Assembly (NCBI GenBank): GCA_965369385.1 | Contig: CBDUQP010000073.1 | Location: forward strand, 1 to 17,904 | Length of the DNA stretch: 17,904 nucleotides | From: CBDUQP01 sp965369385 | GTDB lineage: Bacteria > Planctomycetota > Phycisphaerae > SM23-33 | Direction: 5' to 3' | In this document: piece by piece, positions 1 to 7,551 of the stretch | Layout of the letters: each line of letters opens with the position of its first letter | Numbering within the stretch: position 1 is the stretch's first letter | The notes under the pieces: generated by a model | Database searches by the model: none | What the model was told of the DNA's origin: nothing | What the model saw: the letters and a program-made list of their open reading frames with translations, nothing else | Position numbers and translations under genes: made by a program

Positions 1-34
1 CCTGCTGTAGAGAGTTTTCGATTTGCTCACTCAT
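1..34 (-). CDS. Start of an unidentified gene running off the left edge
   Basis: Only the first 11 codons are inside the window (MSEQIENSLQQ). The start at 34 is preferred because the minus strand carries a near-perfect Shine-Dalgarno, GGGAGGT, seven bases upstream of the ATG. An in-frame upstream ATG at 76 would add MIEQIEFFVWEVLL. It is the next gene after the hub-like protein and probably belongs to the same operon. The function cannot be judged from so few residues. Its 5' region is copied in tandem immediately upstream (copy ending at 159), so the gene is preceded by a truncated duplicate of its own start. Confidence 0.5.
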   Translation of the reverse strand, partial: MSEQIENSLQQ

Positions 35-72
35 CAAGAGGACCTCCCATACAAAAAATTCGATTTGTTCAA

Positions 73-159
73 TCATGGGTGCACCTGCTGTAGAGAGTTT
101 TCGATTTGCTCACTCATCAAGAGGACCTCCCATACAAAGAATTCGATTTGTTCAATCAT
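73..159 (-). pseudogene. Truncated duplicate of the next gene's start (28-codon mini-ORF)
   Basis: The right-hand copy of the 83-bp repeat encodes MIEQIEFFVWEVLL followed by MSEQIENSLQQVHP and a stop. Because 83 is not a multiple of three, the frame closes just after the repeat junction. Its ATG overlaps the hub stop as TGATG, and its own stop overlaps the next copy's ATG as ATGA, so ribosomes could pass from the hub through this mini-ORF into the real gene. It contains the same GGGAGGT ribosome binding site and internal ATG (at 117). It is most simply a duplication by-product, but it could act as a leader peptide. Confidence 0.55.
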
Positions 160-2309
160 CAGCGATTCACCTGCAATAGAGGGGACTCGAGAACCAGTTC
201 GGTCTTGGCTACACCATCGCCGAAATTCCACACGACAGACACCACAACCGGCGCATACGATTCAGCATCCTCTATCCCCCTGCCGCCAACCGTCAGCGAA
301 ACCTTGCGCCCGCCGGTGGAGCCTATGGCGTCTCCGATTCGGTAGCTTCTGTCTATTCCCCGCAGCATAATGCTGCCGTGGCCGGTGGCGTCTTCCAGAA
401 CATCCCGCACGTGGTCCGCGTATTCCTGTGCATCGCCAAGACCGTCATCGGATATCTGTCCCGACAGATCCATGTGCGAAGCAAAGCGGTTTGGCGCGAA
501 GACCACCTTTGTGCTCGCAATCGGCCACGAACTGTCGCTGCGATATCCCGCCAGTCCGACAACACACTCATCAGTTTCTATCGACCCGGTAAGTCGAAAT
601 CGCAAGCGGCTATCGCCGGAAGCCTCTATCGCGTTTCGCAGCAGGGTCAGATATGACAAGTCGCCATAGAGATCCAGCAGGCTTTGCCCGCCGCTGCCCG
701 TAAGCGTGCGGCATCGTTCCGTGGCGTATGGATACCAATCATAGAGCGTATTTCGCATCAGCGTGAATCCCGCCCTGTCAGACCACACATCGACCGCGAC
801 GCGTATCCATGCCCCATCATCACCCGAAATCCCCAGCTCAACCATCGCCTGGGCATGTCGCATGTTGTCGGCAGAATCATCTGCCTCCAGCCAACTGCCC
901 ACCGGGCGGGGACGCCGCGTTATGCCAATTGATGTCAGATCAGGCATATCAGAAACGGTCGGCCGAAGTCCGCCATCTTCATTCCACGCGAACGAACGAA
1001 AAGCATGTGGGTTGCCCGAGGTCACATCTCGGCTGTATTTCTCACAGAAATTACTGAAAGCCGAAGCCGACCACTTTTCCCACGCCACAATCCCACTGCT
1101 CACATAGTCGTCCAGATCGTGAATGCTCTGGTCCCAGCACGGTTTCAGATCACATTGCGTATCGTAGCTGAATTCAAGAACAACATCGCAGCGTTTCCTC
1201 GCGCCGACGACGATAACATCATTGGCGACTTTGTGATTATCCCTGGTAAACTCAAGCCTCTGAACGCTGCACCTTCGCCCGGCCGCGCTGTCCATCGTGA
1301 TCGACTTGCGGGGATCGGCAAGGAACGGGCCCATGCGCGACGCCTTACCGTGCAGTGCGAACACCCTGAGACGATGAGTTCCGCCCGCTTGTGCCCATGG
1401 TTCAATGGCAAACCCCAGGCCCACGGGAATAAGTATCGCACGCATGGCTTCGAGCAGGTTCATCCCCGTTATGTTGACCTCGCCAATAGGCACGGACGCC
1501 AACTGCGATATGCCCGACCAATCGGTTGTATCGTGGCTGATCACACGTCCACAGTCATACCACTCAAGCAGGCTCCTGAGAGCCGTATACGCATTCCAAC
1601 GCACAGCCTCAACTACACACTCGCCGCTATCATTAACAATCCGTCTGCCGGGCGCAACAAACACCGCACACTCACCACCCGGCGTTTCATCGATCAGATT
1701 CCAGGTAGCCGGCGAGGCATTGGGCAAGCCGGCCTCGTTGAATACCGCGGGAATATTGCTGGTCTCAGCCCCTGAACGAACAAAAGTCTCATCGCTCCAG
1801 GTTCCGTCGGTGACCGCCTGGTCAGCTATCAGGCCCATGTACCACGCGCCCGTAACCGCACTGGAACGCAAGAGCAATTCCGGACCATACGCCACCAGCG
1901 ACGCACCTTCGTAATCGCTGCCGGTCTGGATAACCAGGCTCCCCTGCCCGACATATCCACGAAACACCTCATCGTCGCCATCTCCCGATAGCGACACGGT
2001 GAACCTGTCGCATGCCTTGATATCAACCTGCTCGGCCAGTTCTCGGTCGCGCCTGCCCTTTGTGCCAAGCACCCGCTGAAGCGTGAGCGATGACAGCTTC
2101 CCGTTGGATGCCCATTCTATCTGCATAGGCTGCCAGTAGCGGTCAAGCCGCTCGCCGTGCCATGACGGCTTCCCGAGTGATGTCGCACTCACCGCCGCCC
2201 GCCGGACCTCGTATTTCTGAGGAGCAAACAGTGAACTGCCTGAATTGATCCCACCATGAATAAGCATATGCACCTGTCTTGATCGAGTTCGTACGCGTGA
2301 TATTCCCAT
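159..2309 (-). CDS. Large tail hub / baseplate-like protein
   Basis: This 716-residue frame is the largest gene in the window and lies at the distal end of the tail block, where siphophages and GTAs encode the hub that anchors the tail tip. The N-terminal part (about residues 45-150) has a beta-rich pattern typical of hub domains: WQPMQIEW, LSSLTLQRVLG, then DRFTVSLSG and VFRGYVGQG. Around residue 365 the phrase NDVIVVGARK fits the N-x-x-x-V-x-G pattern often seen in hub proteins. No peptidase or lysozyme motif was recognised. The start is uncertain. The ATG at 2309 has no clear ribosome site, and the ATG at 2267 (MLIHGGIN) has a weak AGGTG. The first 55 codons overlap a short ORF in another frame that is coupled to the upstream gene. 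The stop overlaps the next ATG (TGATG). The hub call is an inference from length, position and strand pattern. Confidence 0.65.
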   Translation of the reverse strand: MGISRVRTRSRQVHMLIHGGINSGSSLFAPQKYEVRRAAVSATSLGKPSWHGERLDRYWQPMQIEWASNGKLSSLTLQRVLGTKGRRDRELAEQVDIKACDRFTVSLSGDGDDEVFRGYVGQGSLVIQTGSDYEGASLVAYGPELLLRSSAVTGAWYMGLIADQAVTDGTWSDETFVRSGAETSNIPAVFNEAGLPNASPATWNLIDETPGGECAVFVAPGRRIVNDSGECVVEAVRWNAYTALRSLLEWYDCGRVISHDTTDWSGISQLASVPIGEVNITGMNLLEAMRAILIPVGLGFAIEPWAQAGGTHRLRVFALHGKASRMGPFLADPRKSITMDSAAGRRCSVQRLEFTRDNHKVANDVIVVGARKRCDVVLEFSYDTQCDLKPCWDQSIHDLDDYVSSGIVAWEKWSASAFSNFCEKYSRDVTSGNPHAFRSFAWNEDGGLRPTVSDMPDLTSIGITRRPRPVGSWLEADDSADNMRHAQAMVELGISGDDGAWIRVAVDVWSDRAGFTLMRNTLYDWYPYATERCRTLTGSGGQSLLDLYGDLSYLTLLRNAIEASGDSRLRFRLTGSIETDECVVGLAGYRSDSSWPIASTKVVFAPNRFASHMDLSGQISDDGLGDAQEYADHVRDVLEDATGHGSIMLRGIDRSYRIGDAIGSTGGRKVSLTVGGRGIEDAESYAPVVVSVVWNFGDGVAKTELVLESPLLQVNR

Positions 2310-2349
2310 CGCCGGGATTGTAATGGAACAGATAGAGGTGTCCCGTCAT
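2143..2349 (-). CDS. Small ORF coupled to the adhesin and overlapping the hub 5' end
   Basis: This 68-codon frame starts at an ATG that overlaps the adhesin stop as TGATG, exactly the coupling used elsewhere in this operon. It begins MTGHLYLFHYNPGDGN and ends EAVMARRAA. It overlaps the hub-like frame by more than 150 bases in the +1 frame. Three readings are possible. It may be a genuine small protein, or its start may feed ribosomes toward the hub start, or it may be the true N terminus of the hub joined by a +1 frameshift (natural or sequencing error). No conserved domain was recognised. Confidence 0.3.
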   Translation of the reverse strand: MTGHLYLFHYNPGDGNITRTNSIKTGAYAYSWWDQFRQFTVCSSEIRGPAGGGECDITREAVMARRAA

Positions 2350-3557
2350 CAGTACACTGACGCCAAAAGTACCATTGGCGTTGGCGGGCCAACCGATACC
2401 GCCATCACTGGTCCAACGATATTGGACATGAATGACTCCGCAGAATTGCCCGTTGTCCGGCGTGCCTTGACACCAATGTGATAAAACTGCCCGCCCTGAA
2501 GCTGCAATTCCTGCTCGTATCGGCGGTCCTTGTCATAGGACACAACAACGGGGGTTTCCCCATCCAGCGTTTCAGCCGATTGGCCGCAGTAGATAGCGAA
2601 TTCATCTGGAGGAGTATCGCCATATGGCGTCTGGCAAGTCCAACTCACCAGCATTGTGGCGTTTGGGCCTGGCTCTGCTGTTACATCGCGAGGCCGGTGG
2701 GGACGAAGGGCGACAATCTCTCCCGTCTCGTCGGTTTCAATCTCTATTCGACACGACACGTCTGGCGTCTCCATATCTTCAACCACCGGACGAAGCACGC
2801 ATGTGTATCTCGACGAAGCCTCAAGTCCGGCGTCTGCCAGTGAGATACTGCTGCCCGCACTGGCGGTGCTCACCGGTGTGGAGAAGTCAACCTGGGACAG
2901 CCCACCGGTGCCCATGTATAGACGATAGCCAGTGAAACTGGGTGCGTACGTATCATTGATTTGAAGATTATCACAATACGCATGGAAGTTCGCACTGCCG
3001 ACAGTACCATATGTACCTAAGTTGCATACAACCGTCACCCCACCGTATGACATCGAGTAGGTAAGGTCCACGCCCGATTGGCTATCGATCTGCACGCCGT
3101 CGACCCACATGGTGACGGTGCTGCTGGTATACGTGGTTGCGTCGATTCCTACTGCGATTAGTGCAAACTCGCTACCGACAGGCAGCGGATACGGCGTGCC
3201 ATTATGCCACCCGACTGCGGTCCTCACATCCATTCGTATCGTGCCATCAGCAAGATAGACCACGCGGGCAACATCCCTCGTCCATCGGGCAGCGCCCCGG
3301 ACCAGCATAAACGTTGCTTCGGTTGCCGGTGCGACTATTGGCTTGAACCGGCAGAGGCAATATTGGGGTGTGTTGAAATTGGTCGTCGAGTACCAGAACG
3401 CATAGGCAACATTGCCCAAGGCATCAATATCTATCTCAAAACCGCCAGAACCCTCATATGCTGCAGCCAATATTATGGCAGCAGTCGATGAGCCGGATTC
3501 AGTCCTGTATGCCCATGTTCCGCCAGTCTCAAATGTCTCGTCAAGTCCAGTGATCAT
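2349..3557 (-). CDS. Tail adhesin-like protein, LamG-like plus FN3-like domains
   Basis: The 402-residue product opens with a pattern typical of concanavalin-type jelly rolls (LamG-like): an aromatic/Gly-rich strand set with LDETFETGGTWAY near the N terminus and TVTMWVDGVQID around residue 160, ending near residue 215. A second module at about residues 285-390 looks like a fibronectin type III fold (RPRDVTAEPGPNATMLVSW, then YHIGVKARRTTGNS). Such carbohydrate-binding and FN3 modules are common in phage tail fibres and tips. Its position between small distal tail genes and the hub fits a receptor-binding or tail-tip role. The start ATG overlaps the stop of the 64-residue gene upstream as ATGA. 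The domain call is by eye, so the exact boundaries are approximate. Confidence 0.65.
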   Translation of the reverse strand: MITGLDETFETGGTWAYRTESGSSTAAIILAAAYEGSGGFEIDIDALGNVAYAFWYSTTNFNTPQYCLCRFKPIVAPATEATFMLVRGAARWTRDVARVVYLADGTIRMDVRTAVGWHNGTPYPLPVGSEFALIAVGIDATTYTSSTVTMWVDGVQIDSQSGVDLTYSMSYGGVTVVCNLGTYGTVGSANFHAYCDNLQINDTYAPSFTGYRLYMGTGGLSQVDFSTPVSTASAGSSISLADAGLEASSRYTCVLRPVVEDMETPDVSCRIEIETDETGEIVALRPHRPRDVTAEPGPNATMLVSWTCQTPYGDTPPDEFAIYCGQSAETLDGETPVVVSYDKDRRYEQELQLQGGQFYHIGVKARRTTGNSAESFMSNIVGPVMAVSVGPPTPMVLLASVY

Positions 3558-3748
3558 GTTCGCAAGTTCTCCGCAGTTACTATCCTGTCAAGATCATCGA
3601 TCGTTGTTACACCTCTGCGCAACTCGACGCGAACCGGAATACCCCGCACTGTGAGCGACCACACGTCCACACCATGCACATCGTCCGGGGTGCACGTTGC
3701 GGTGTATGTGGTATCCTCAATCGTGATGTCATGGGTGGTATCCGCCAT
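3554..3748 (-). CDS. Small distal tail-block protein, function unknown
   Basis: This 64-residue acidic protein starts MADTTHDITIEDTTYTATC and has alternating polar/hydrophobic strands, so it is probably a small beta domain. It starts three bases after the stop of the 162-residue gene and overlaps the adhesin ATG as ATGA, so it is firmly embedded in the operon. No family was recognised. A small tail-tip or fibre-attachment component is possible from position alone. Confidence 0.6.
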   Translation of the reverse strand: MADTTHDITIEDTTYTATCTPDDVHGVDVWSLTVRGIPVRVELRRGVTTIDDLDRIVTAENLRT

Positions 3749-3751
3749 GCA

Positions 3752-4240
3752 CTAAGCTCCAAGCACGCTGAAGATGGCGCGGCCGCGATAGTCCGTAATG
3801 TCGCCATGGTCATATGCACCCGACACACCCGCAGCCGATGCCGTGCCCGTGGCGATCATCGCCAGAGGAACATGTGCAGTCGTAGAAGGCGTCGGAAATC
3901 CGGTGGTATTAACCGTCAGAGTTCCATCTGCCAACACGTAAACGTAGTTCGTTGCATCATCGGTCAGCGACTGCACCGCCGCCCCTGCATATGCCACAGC
4001 CGTATCGCCATTCATGAACAATCCGGACCACACGCCAAAAGTCAGCTCGCCATCCTTCACGACACGAAACTGGTTCACCGCAGCCAGGATGCGGTTGTTT
4101 ATGGCTTCTTTGCGATAGTCGGCGGTGTAATATTCCGCTTCTCCGATAGTGCAGTGAGCCACACCCGTTTGGGAGTCGGTCACACCGCTCAAAGATGCCG
4201 CTTCAGTAGTAGTCAACGCGGTTTCCGTAGGGTTAGCCAT
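3752..4240 (-). CDS. Tail fibre/collar-like small structural protein
   Basis: The 162-residue product contains a long beta-rich stretch with phrases frequent in phage fibre-stem and tail-tip proteins: NYVYVLADGTLTVNTTGFP, then a segment where the chain returns to HVPLAMIATG, and a C-terminal ITDYRGRAIFSVLGA. The N-terminal 60 residues look helical (EAINNRILAAVNQFRVV). Its ATG shares one base with the upstream stop (TGATG), indicating translational coupling. It probably contributes to the tail tip or fibre. The assignment rests on composition and gene order, with no catalytic motif visible. Confidence 0.55.
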   Translation of the reverse strand: MANPTETALTTTEAASLSGVTDSQTGVAHCTIGEAEYYTADYRKEAINNRILAAVNQFRVVKDGELTFGVWSGLFMNGDTAVAYAGAAVQSLTDDATNYVYVLADGTLTVNTTGFPTPSTTAHVPLAMIATGTASAAGVSGAYDHGDITDYRGRAIFSVLGA

Positions 4241-4971
4241 CAGGTAATGTCCTCACTGGGAGTGAAAGAAAGTGTCAGCGTATCTGTATTGGAATCGTAA
4301 GACTGCGCCGCCAGCTCACTGGCTGGACGCGCATATGTGTTCAGTGTTACCGTGCTTTCACCGGCGATGGACTCGTTACCGACAGAATCGCTGACGACCA
4401 CCTTCACCGGATACTCACCTCGCGGCAACGGTGATGACACGTATACGAGCATCGCACAATCAAACCCGTATTCATATCCGTAGCACTCGCCATACCCGGC
4501 CGCGTTTGCACCATCAAAACCGTATCCACCGCAGTAGCTCATGCCATAGCCGCAAGCCTGTCGGCCGGCCACGAATACGGGCTGATCGTGGACAAGTTCA
4601 TCCGCTTCGGAGTCTCCCACCGAACCCAGATAAACCTGCCATGTATCTCCAGGACGATACGCAAGCCCAAACCGAGGGGACCGCACGTCTATCCTGTCTG
4701 CACGTCCACCTGCAGACTCGAACGCCTGGGACCAGTAGCTAACCGCTGCATCTTCCTCATCAACCGCCAACAGGAAGATCATGTCGCTTTCGCCCATGTT
4801 CGGCAGCACGAACTTCGCAACGCCGCCTACCGAATGTCCCCACGCCAACAGATATCCAGACACATAGCACTGGATCACCTTGTCGGTGTGATCGGTACGT
4901 ATTGTGATCAATCGACCTTCATCATAAATAGCATCGTCGATCAGCGTTATTCCATCTGTGTAGTAGCTCAT
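4240..4971 (-). CDS. Distal tail protein with Gly-Tyr-Cys-rich loop and Ig-like end
   Basis: The start at 4971 (MSYYTDGITLIDD) is chosen because it overlaps the upstream stop as ATGA; a longer frame reaching 5019 would overlap that gene unnecessarily. The 243-residue product has a beta-rich N-terminal half. It then has a striking stretch around residues 140-175 with repeated GYG/YGF units and four cysteines (ACGYGMSYCGGYGF, then GYGECYGYEYGFDCA). The C-terminal part (from about residue 180, PLPRGEYPVKVVVSDSVGN) resembles an Ig- or FN3-type strand pattern. No family was recognised. Position suggests a tail-tip or fibre protein. Confidence 0.6.
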   Translation of the reverse strand: MSYYTDGITLIDDAIYDEGRLITIRTDHTDKVIQCYVSGYLLAWGHSVGGVAKFVLPNMGESDMIFLLAVDEEDAAVSYWSQAFESAGGRADRIDVRSPRFGLAYRPGDTWQVYLGSVGDSEADELVHDQPVFVAGRQACGYGMSYCGGYGFDGANAAGYGECYGYEYGFDCAMLVYVSSPLPRGEYPVKVVVSDSVGNESIAGESTVTLNTYARPASELAAQSYDSNTDTLTLSFTPSEDIT

Positions 4972-5366
4972 GGTGTTGTGTGGTGGATTCTCGCCTCGAT
5001 GGCCGCAATTGCCGCACAACCGCCCGCCGCGGCTGCGATCCTGATAGGCCCGGCGTTATAGCCCTTCAGCACACAATTGTCATATTGATGACCGTCTGTG
5101 CCGACATACGCTCCGAACTGCCCCACCAGCGACTGTCGCGAACGGATCAACACTTTTAGCGCCTCGTGTGCAGCCGACGCCGTGGACGCAGCCGCCGTCA
5201 ACTCGCCTCTCACTACAATCGTCCTGCCGGAAATACCGTGCGGCTGGGCGAACTCACCGTCCACCCCGGGCATCGTCTCCAGATACACCCTGGCCGACGG
5301 TGAACCGATTACCTCCACGCCGCCCCTCGTACACAGTGACTCAGACTTGAATTGGCTCGTACTCAT
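4968..5366 (-). CDS. Probable distal tail (Dit-slot) protein
   Basis: The start at 5366 (MSTSQFKSESLC) is preferred because a GGAG lies six bases upstream; an ATG two codons earlier (5372) is possible. The 132-residue product has beta-strand segments (RVYLETMPGVDGE, RTIVVRGELTA), a helix (AAHEALKVLIRSRQSLV) and a closing QYDNCVLKGYNAG strand. That arrangement resembles the compact beta-plus-helix domain of distal tail proteins that cap the tube. It follows the putative tape-measure slot and overlaps the next gene by ATGA. The Dit-like role is inferred from order and fold impression. Confidence 0.55.
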   Translation of the reverse strand: MSTSQFKSESLCTRGGVEVIGSPSARVYLETMPGVDGEFAQPHGISGRTIVVRGELTAAASTASAAHEALKVLIRSRQSLVGQFGAYVGTDGHQYDNCVLKGYNAGPIRIAAAAGGCAAIAAIEARIHHTTP

Positions 5367-5379
5367 CGACATCTCCAGA

Positions 5380-5880
5380 TCAATACATAATGCTCGCATC
5401 CACGCCGCGCGCCAGATCCGTGTGGGCCTTCTGACGATCCGTGGATGCATAGTAGTTCGTTATGTTCACCGCAGCCGCACCGCCGGCAGCCAGCGACAAT
5501 GCTTCAATGCTGCCGGATGCTTCTGATGCTGGTTTACCTTGGGACCCGGGATATTCCTGTCCGCTCGAATCCGAGCCAACCAGGCCCAGGCTCGTGTCCG
5601 CCGCAATATCCCGGCTGGTGATATCAATTTGAGATATGTCCGCATCCGCCTGGAGTGAATCAGCTCCGACAGGCATCACGCCAGGAGCAATGACACTTTC
5701 GCCGCCAGTCGCATTCGCATCCGCCGCCCCTTGCGTCACGGGCATAACCAATCGCGTCGCAGACACAGGCGAACTGCGAACCGCGCTCGATATCGCGAGC
5801 ATATCGTCATGCCCCTGCCTGGCGGCCCATATCGCCTCGGCGCTTTGCCCGTCAATAGTGTGCATCATGCTATCGCTCAT
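5380..5880 (-). CDS. Short tape-measure-slot protein
   Basis: The 166-residue product occupies the place where a tape-measure protein is normally encoded, between the tube/chaperone genes and the distal tail gene. It is low in complexity, rich in Ala, Ser, Gly and Asp. Its C terminus (AAVNITNYYASTDRQKAHTDLARGV) recalls the end of tape-measure proteins, where a short beta strand is followed by an amphipathic helix. It has no membrane segment and is far shorter than usual tape measures (commonly many hundreds of residues). GTAs are known to use short ones. Its ATG overlaps the upstream stop as ATGA. The tape-measure role is a positional inference; it could also be an unrelated tail protein. Confidence 0.4.
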   Translation of the reverse strand: MSDSMMHTIDGQSAEAIWAARQGHDDMLAISSAVRSSPVSATRLVMPVTQGAADANATGGESVIAPGVMPVGADSLQADADISQIDITSRDIAADTSLGLVGSDSSGQEYPGSQGKPASEASGSIEALSLAAGGAAAVNITNYYASTDRQKAHTDLARGVDASIMY

Positions 5881-6479
5881 CTATTCTTCCCCCCACCACA
5901 GAGCAATCGAATCCCTTCATGCAACAGATCCGCCAGCCGCCCAATAATCACGAAAATGCGTTTCAAGAAGGATTTGCAACCGGCATCCGCTGCAATTGCA
6001 GCAGGCACCCCGCGAGTCATGCCGTCTTGCGAATCAACACCTCCGCACCATCTGAGCAAATCGCTGATCCACGATGGACTCTTGCGTTCAAACGCCAGCA
6101 AATCCGCCAACTGGGCATCGGTGAGAACATAGTGCTTGCGCAACAACTTCGCTGCCAGGTCAAATGCGCCAGAGACAAAATGCATATCGTCCCTACCGAT
6201 ATCCAGCACCGCAGATACCGGCCTTTGGCAACGTGAACACAGCGTCTGACTATGAACAGGAGCCGCCGCCAGCAGCTCCTTCGCCTGGGGCCACTGGTCA
6301 CTACTGCAAGTAACCGAAACCCCGTTTCGCCCGAAAATCGGCAACACTCGCATGTGTCTGTGCGGAATCGCCCACTGGGCACCCTTAGCGCGAATCTTGG
6401 CGCAAGTGTCCGGATGCGGCATATCAGGCCGCCTGGCGTTTGCCTCCATGAGCATATAGTGCTCTGCCGCATCGGTCAT
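5877..6479 (-). CDS. Small protein in the tail-assembly-chaperone slot
   Basis: The 200-residue product lies just after the tail tube gene, the usual site of tail assembly chaperones. About residue 80 it carries a CSRC (CxxC) motif, followed by a helical block (FDLAAKLLRKHYVLTDAQLADLLAF) and a C-terminal hydrophobic/amphipathic stretch (FLKRIFVIIGRLADLLHEGI). Both ends are coupled to neighbours by ATGA overlaps. No slippery sequence producing a longer chaperone fusion was recognised. The family is unknown to me. A chaperone or part of a small tape-measure system fits the position. Confidence 0.45.
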   Translation of the reverse strand: MTDAAEHYMLMEANARRPDMPHPDTCAKIRAKGAQWAIPHRHMRVLPIFGRNGVSVTCSSDQWPQAKELLAAAPVHSQTLCSRCQRPVSAVLDIGRDDMHFVSGAFDLAAKLLRKHYVLTDAQLADLLAFERKSPSWISDLLRWCGGVDSQDGMTRGVPAAIAADAGCKSFLKRIFVIIGRLADLLHEGIRLLCGGGKNR

Positions 6480-6871
6480 GTCAGGCTCACCGGGCTGGTG
6501 GTACCATTACTGCTGGCGGCAACGAATGGCACCTCACATGCCGCCGACCTGCCATGCCGCACAAGGTTCGTCGCGCCGCCAGTGGACACCCCCGTCATCG
6601 ACAATGTCTGATCCGCCCCGCCACCGATCCCCGCCAGCGTCGCAGCCAATGTGCCTGTCTTGTTGGCTGCAATCGCCGCCTGTGACGGGTTACGAAGCAG
6701 AATCCTGCCGCCAATCACGGCAGATCCATGCTCAGCGATGGTGTGATACGTCTCTCCGTCGGCAAGCGGCCCCACGATCTGCTCGCGTTGCTCTTGCCAC
6801 TCAATAGCCAGCACATCGGTAAGGCTCGTGCCTCCAATGCTGACGTTATTTGGATTGTGTACAGAAGGCAT
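6476..6871 (-). CDS. Probable major tail tube protein
   Basis: The 131-residue product starts MPSVHNPNNVSIGGTSLTDV and is almost wholly beta-rich, ending in strands ACEVPFVAASSNGTTSP. Compact tube-forming proteins have this size and character, and the gene sits between the terminator-like gene and the chaperone/tape-measure slots, as in siphophages and GTAs. A GGGAGA lies five bases upstream of the ATG. The stop overlaps the next ATG as ATGA. The tube assignment is by order and composition. Confidence 0.55.
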   Translation of the reverse strand: MPSVHNPNNVSIGGTSLTDVLAIEWQEQREQIVGPLADGETYHTIAEHGSAVIGGRILLRNPSQAAIAANKTGTLAATLAGIGGGADQTLSMTGVSTGGATNLVRHGRSAACEVPFVAASSNGTTSPVSLT

Positions 6872-6883
6872 TTGTTCTCCCTG

Positions 6884-7384
6884 TTAATGCGACGTGCCAG
6901 CCGCCAGGCTGCATGCCACTTCAAGCTTGAGCGTGCACAGCACCCACGGCTGTGACGATTGTCCCGTATCTATATTGCATTCGACGAAGAGCAGCGGCTC
7001 ATGATATTCATCGCCACTACCAATACCCACCGCATCGACCGGCGGAGCAGCTTCCACCGCATTCATTACCGCATTCTTCAAACGCAGCGCCTCGGTGAGC
7101 CTTGCGGACTCATCATCGCTCGCAGCCCGCGAGACCATCTCGATGGCCATCGTAACCACGCAATTGCGTTCCCCACCCGGGCCACAAGTTTCTGCGGTAT
7201 CCTCATAGATAACCACCGCCTTGGGATGGGCGCCCACCATTCGACACTGGCGTACATAACCCTTAGTAGCCACAGCCACCACAGACTTGAACACCACTTC
7301 CCCGCCGATAGTAGCCCCGGCCAGCGACTCTCGCACCGCCGACACTATTGCCCAGTCCGTATTCGTCACAGTTATTGCTGTCAT
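6884..7384 (-). CDS. Tail terminator / head-tail joining-like protein
   Basis: The start at 7384 (MTAITVTNTDWAIV) is chosen because GAGGAA lies six bases upstream; an earlier in-frame start at 7408 would lie at the edge of the REP palindrome. The 166-residue product shows an N-terminal helix, a strand with VVIYEDTAETCG, a central long helix (SARLTEALRLKNAVMNAVEAA) and closing strands (WVLCTLKLEVAC). This alpha/beta arrangement with a late strand pair resembles tail terminator proteins of the gpU/TrpB kind. It lies 12 bases upstream of the tube gene. The role is inferred from fold impression and position. Confidence 0.5.
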   Translation of the reverse strand: MTAITVTNTDWAIVSAVRESLAGATIGGEVVFKSVVAVATKGYVRQCRMVGAHPKAVVIYEDTAETCGPGGERNCVVTMAIEMVSRAASDDESARLTEALRLKNAVMNAVEAAPPVDAVGIGSGDEYHEPLLFVECNIDTGQSSQPWVLCTLKLEVACSLAAGTSH

Positions 7385-7408
7385 TATTTCCTCTGGAGCG
7401 AAAATCAA

Positions 7409-7520
7409 GCGAAAATGGGGACTGTCCCATGTTGGGGGGACTGTCCCTTTTTTCGCGGTAGACTGCTATTTGCCGCAAAAGCGGGGACAGTCCCAACATC
7501 GGTACAGTCCCCGTTTTTGC
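7409..7520. repeat. REP-like palindromic repeat (GGGGACTGTCCC type)
   Basis: This is an imperfect inverted repeat with arms of about 50 bases (7409-7458 and 7472-7520). The left arm starts GCGAAAATGGGGACTGTCCC and the right arm ends ACAGTCCCCGTTTTTGC. Inner segments ATGTTGGG and CCCAACAT also pair, so it can form a long hairpin on either strand. It fills most of the gap between the head-completion gene and the terminator-like gene. The same consensus recurs at 15362-15552 and 17722-17742. I associate this style with REP elements mobilised by Y1/RAYT transposases, an identification made from memory. Confidence 0.85.
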
Positions 7521-7551
7521 TCACTTATTGCCGTCGTTGCGATTCCTCACG

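Larger units (their letters stand above)
1..166. repeat. Tandem direct repeat, period 83 bp, two copies
   Basis: Positions 1-76 and 84-159 differ at a single base (A in the left copy, G in the right copy, within the catacaaa tract) and are separated by seven bases. Beyond 166 only short similarity remains: the end of the hub gene reads CTCTATTGCAGGTG on the minus strand where the repeat reads CTCTACAGCAGGTG. This microhomology is a plausible recombination point for the duplication. Each copy also contains two related 18-base stretches (ATGATTGAACAAATCGAA and ATGAGTGAGCAAATCGAA), 42 bases apart, both in the same reading frame. Confidence 0.95.

Noticed and set aside
1005..1775. Plus-strand open frame of 256 codons opposite the hub gene
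   Set aside because: Its composition is Arg/His/Pro-rich as expected for an antisense shadow, it has no good ribosome site, and the minus-strand hub frame is longer and operon-coupled.
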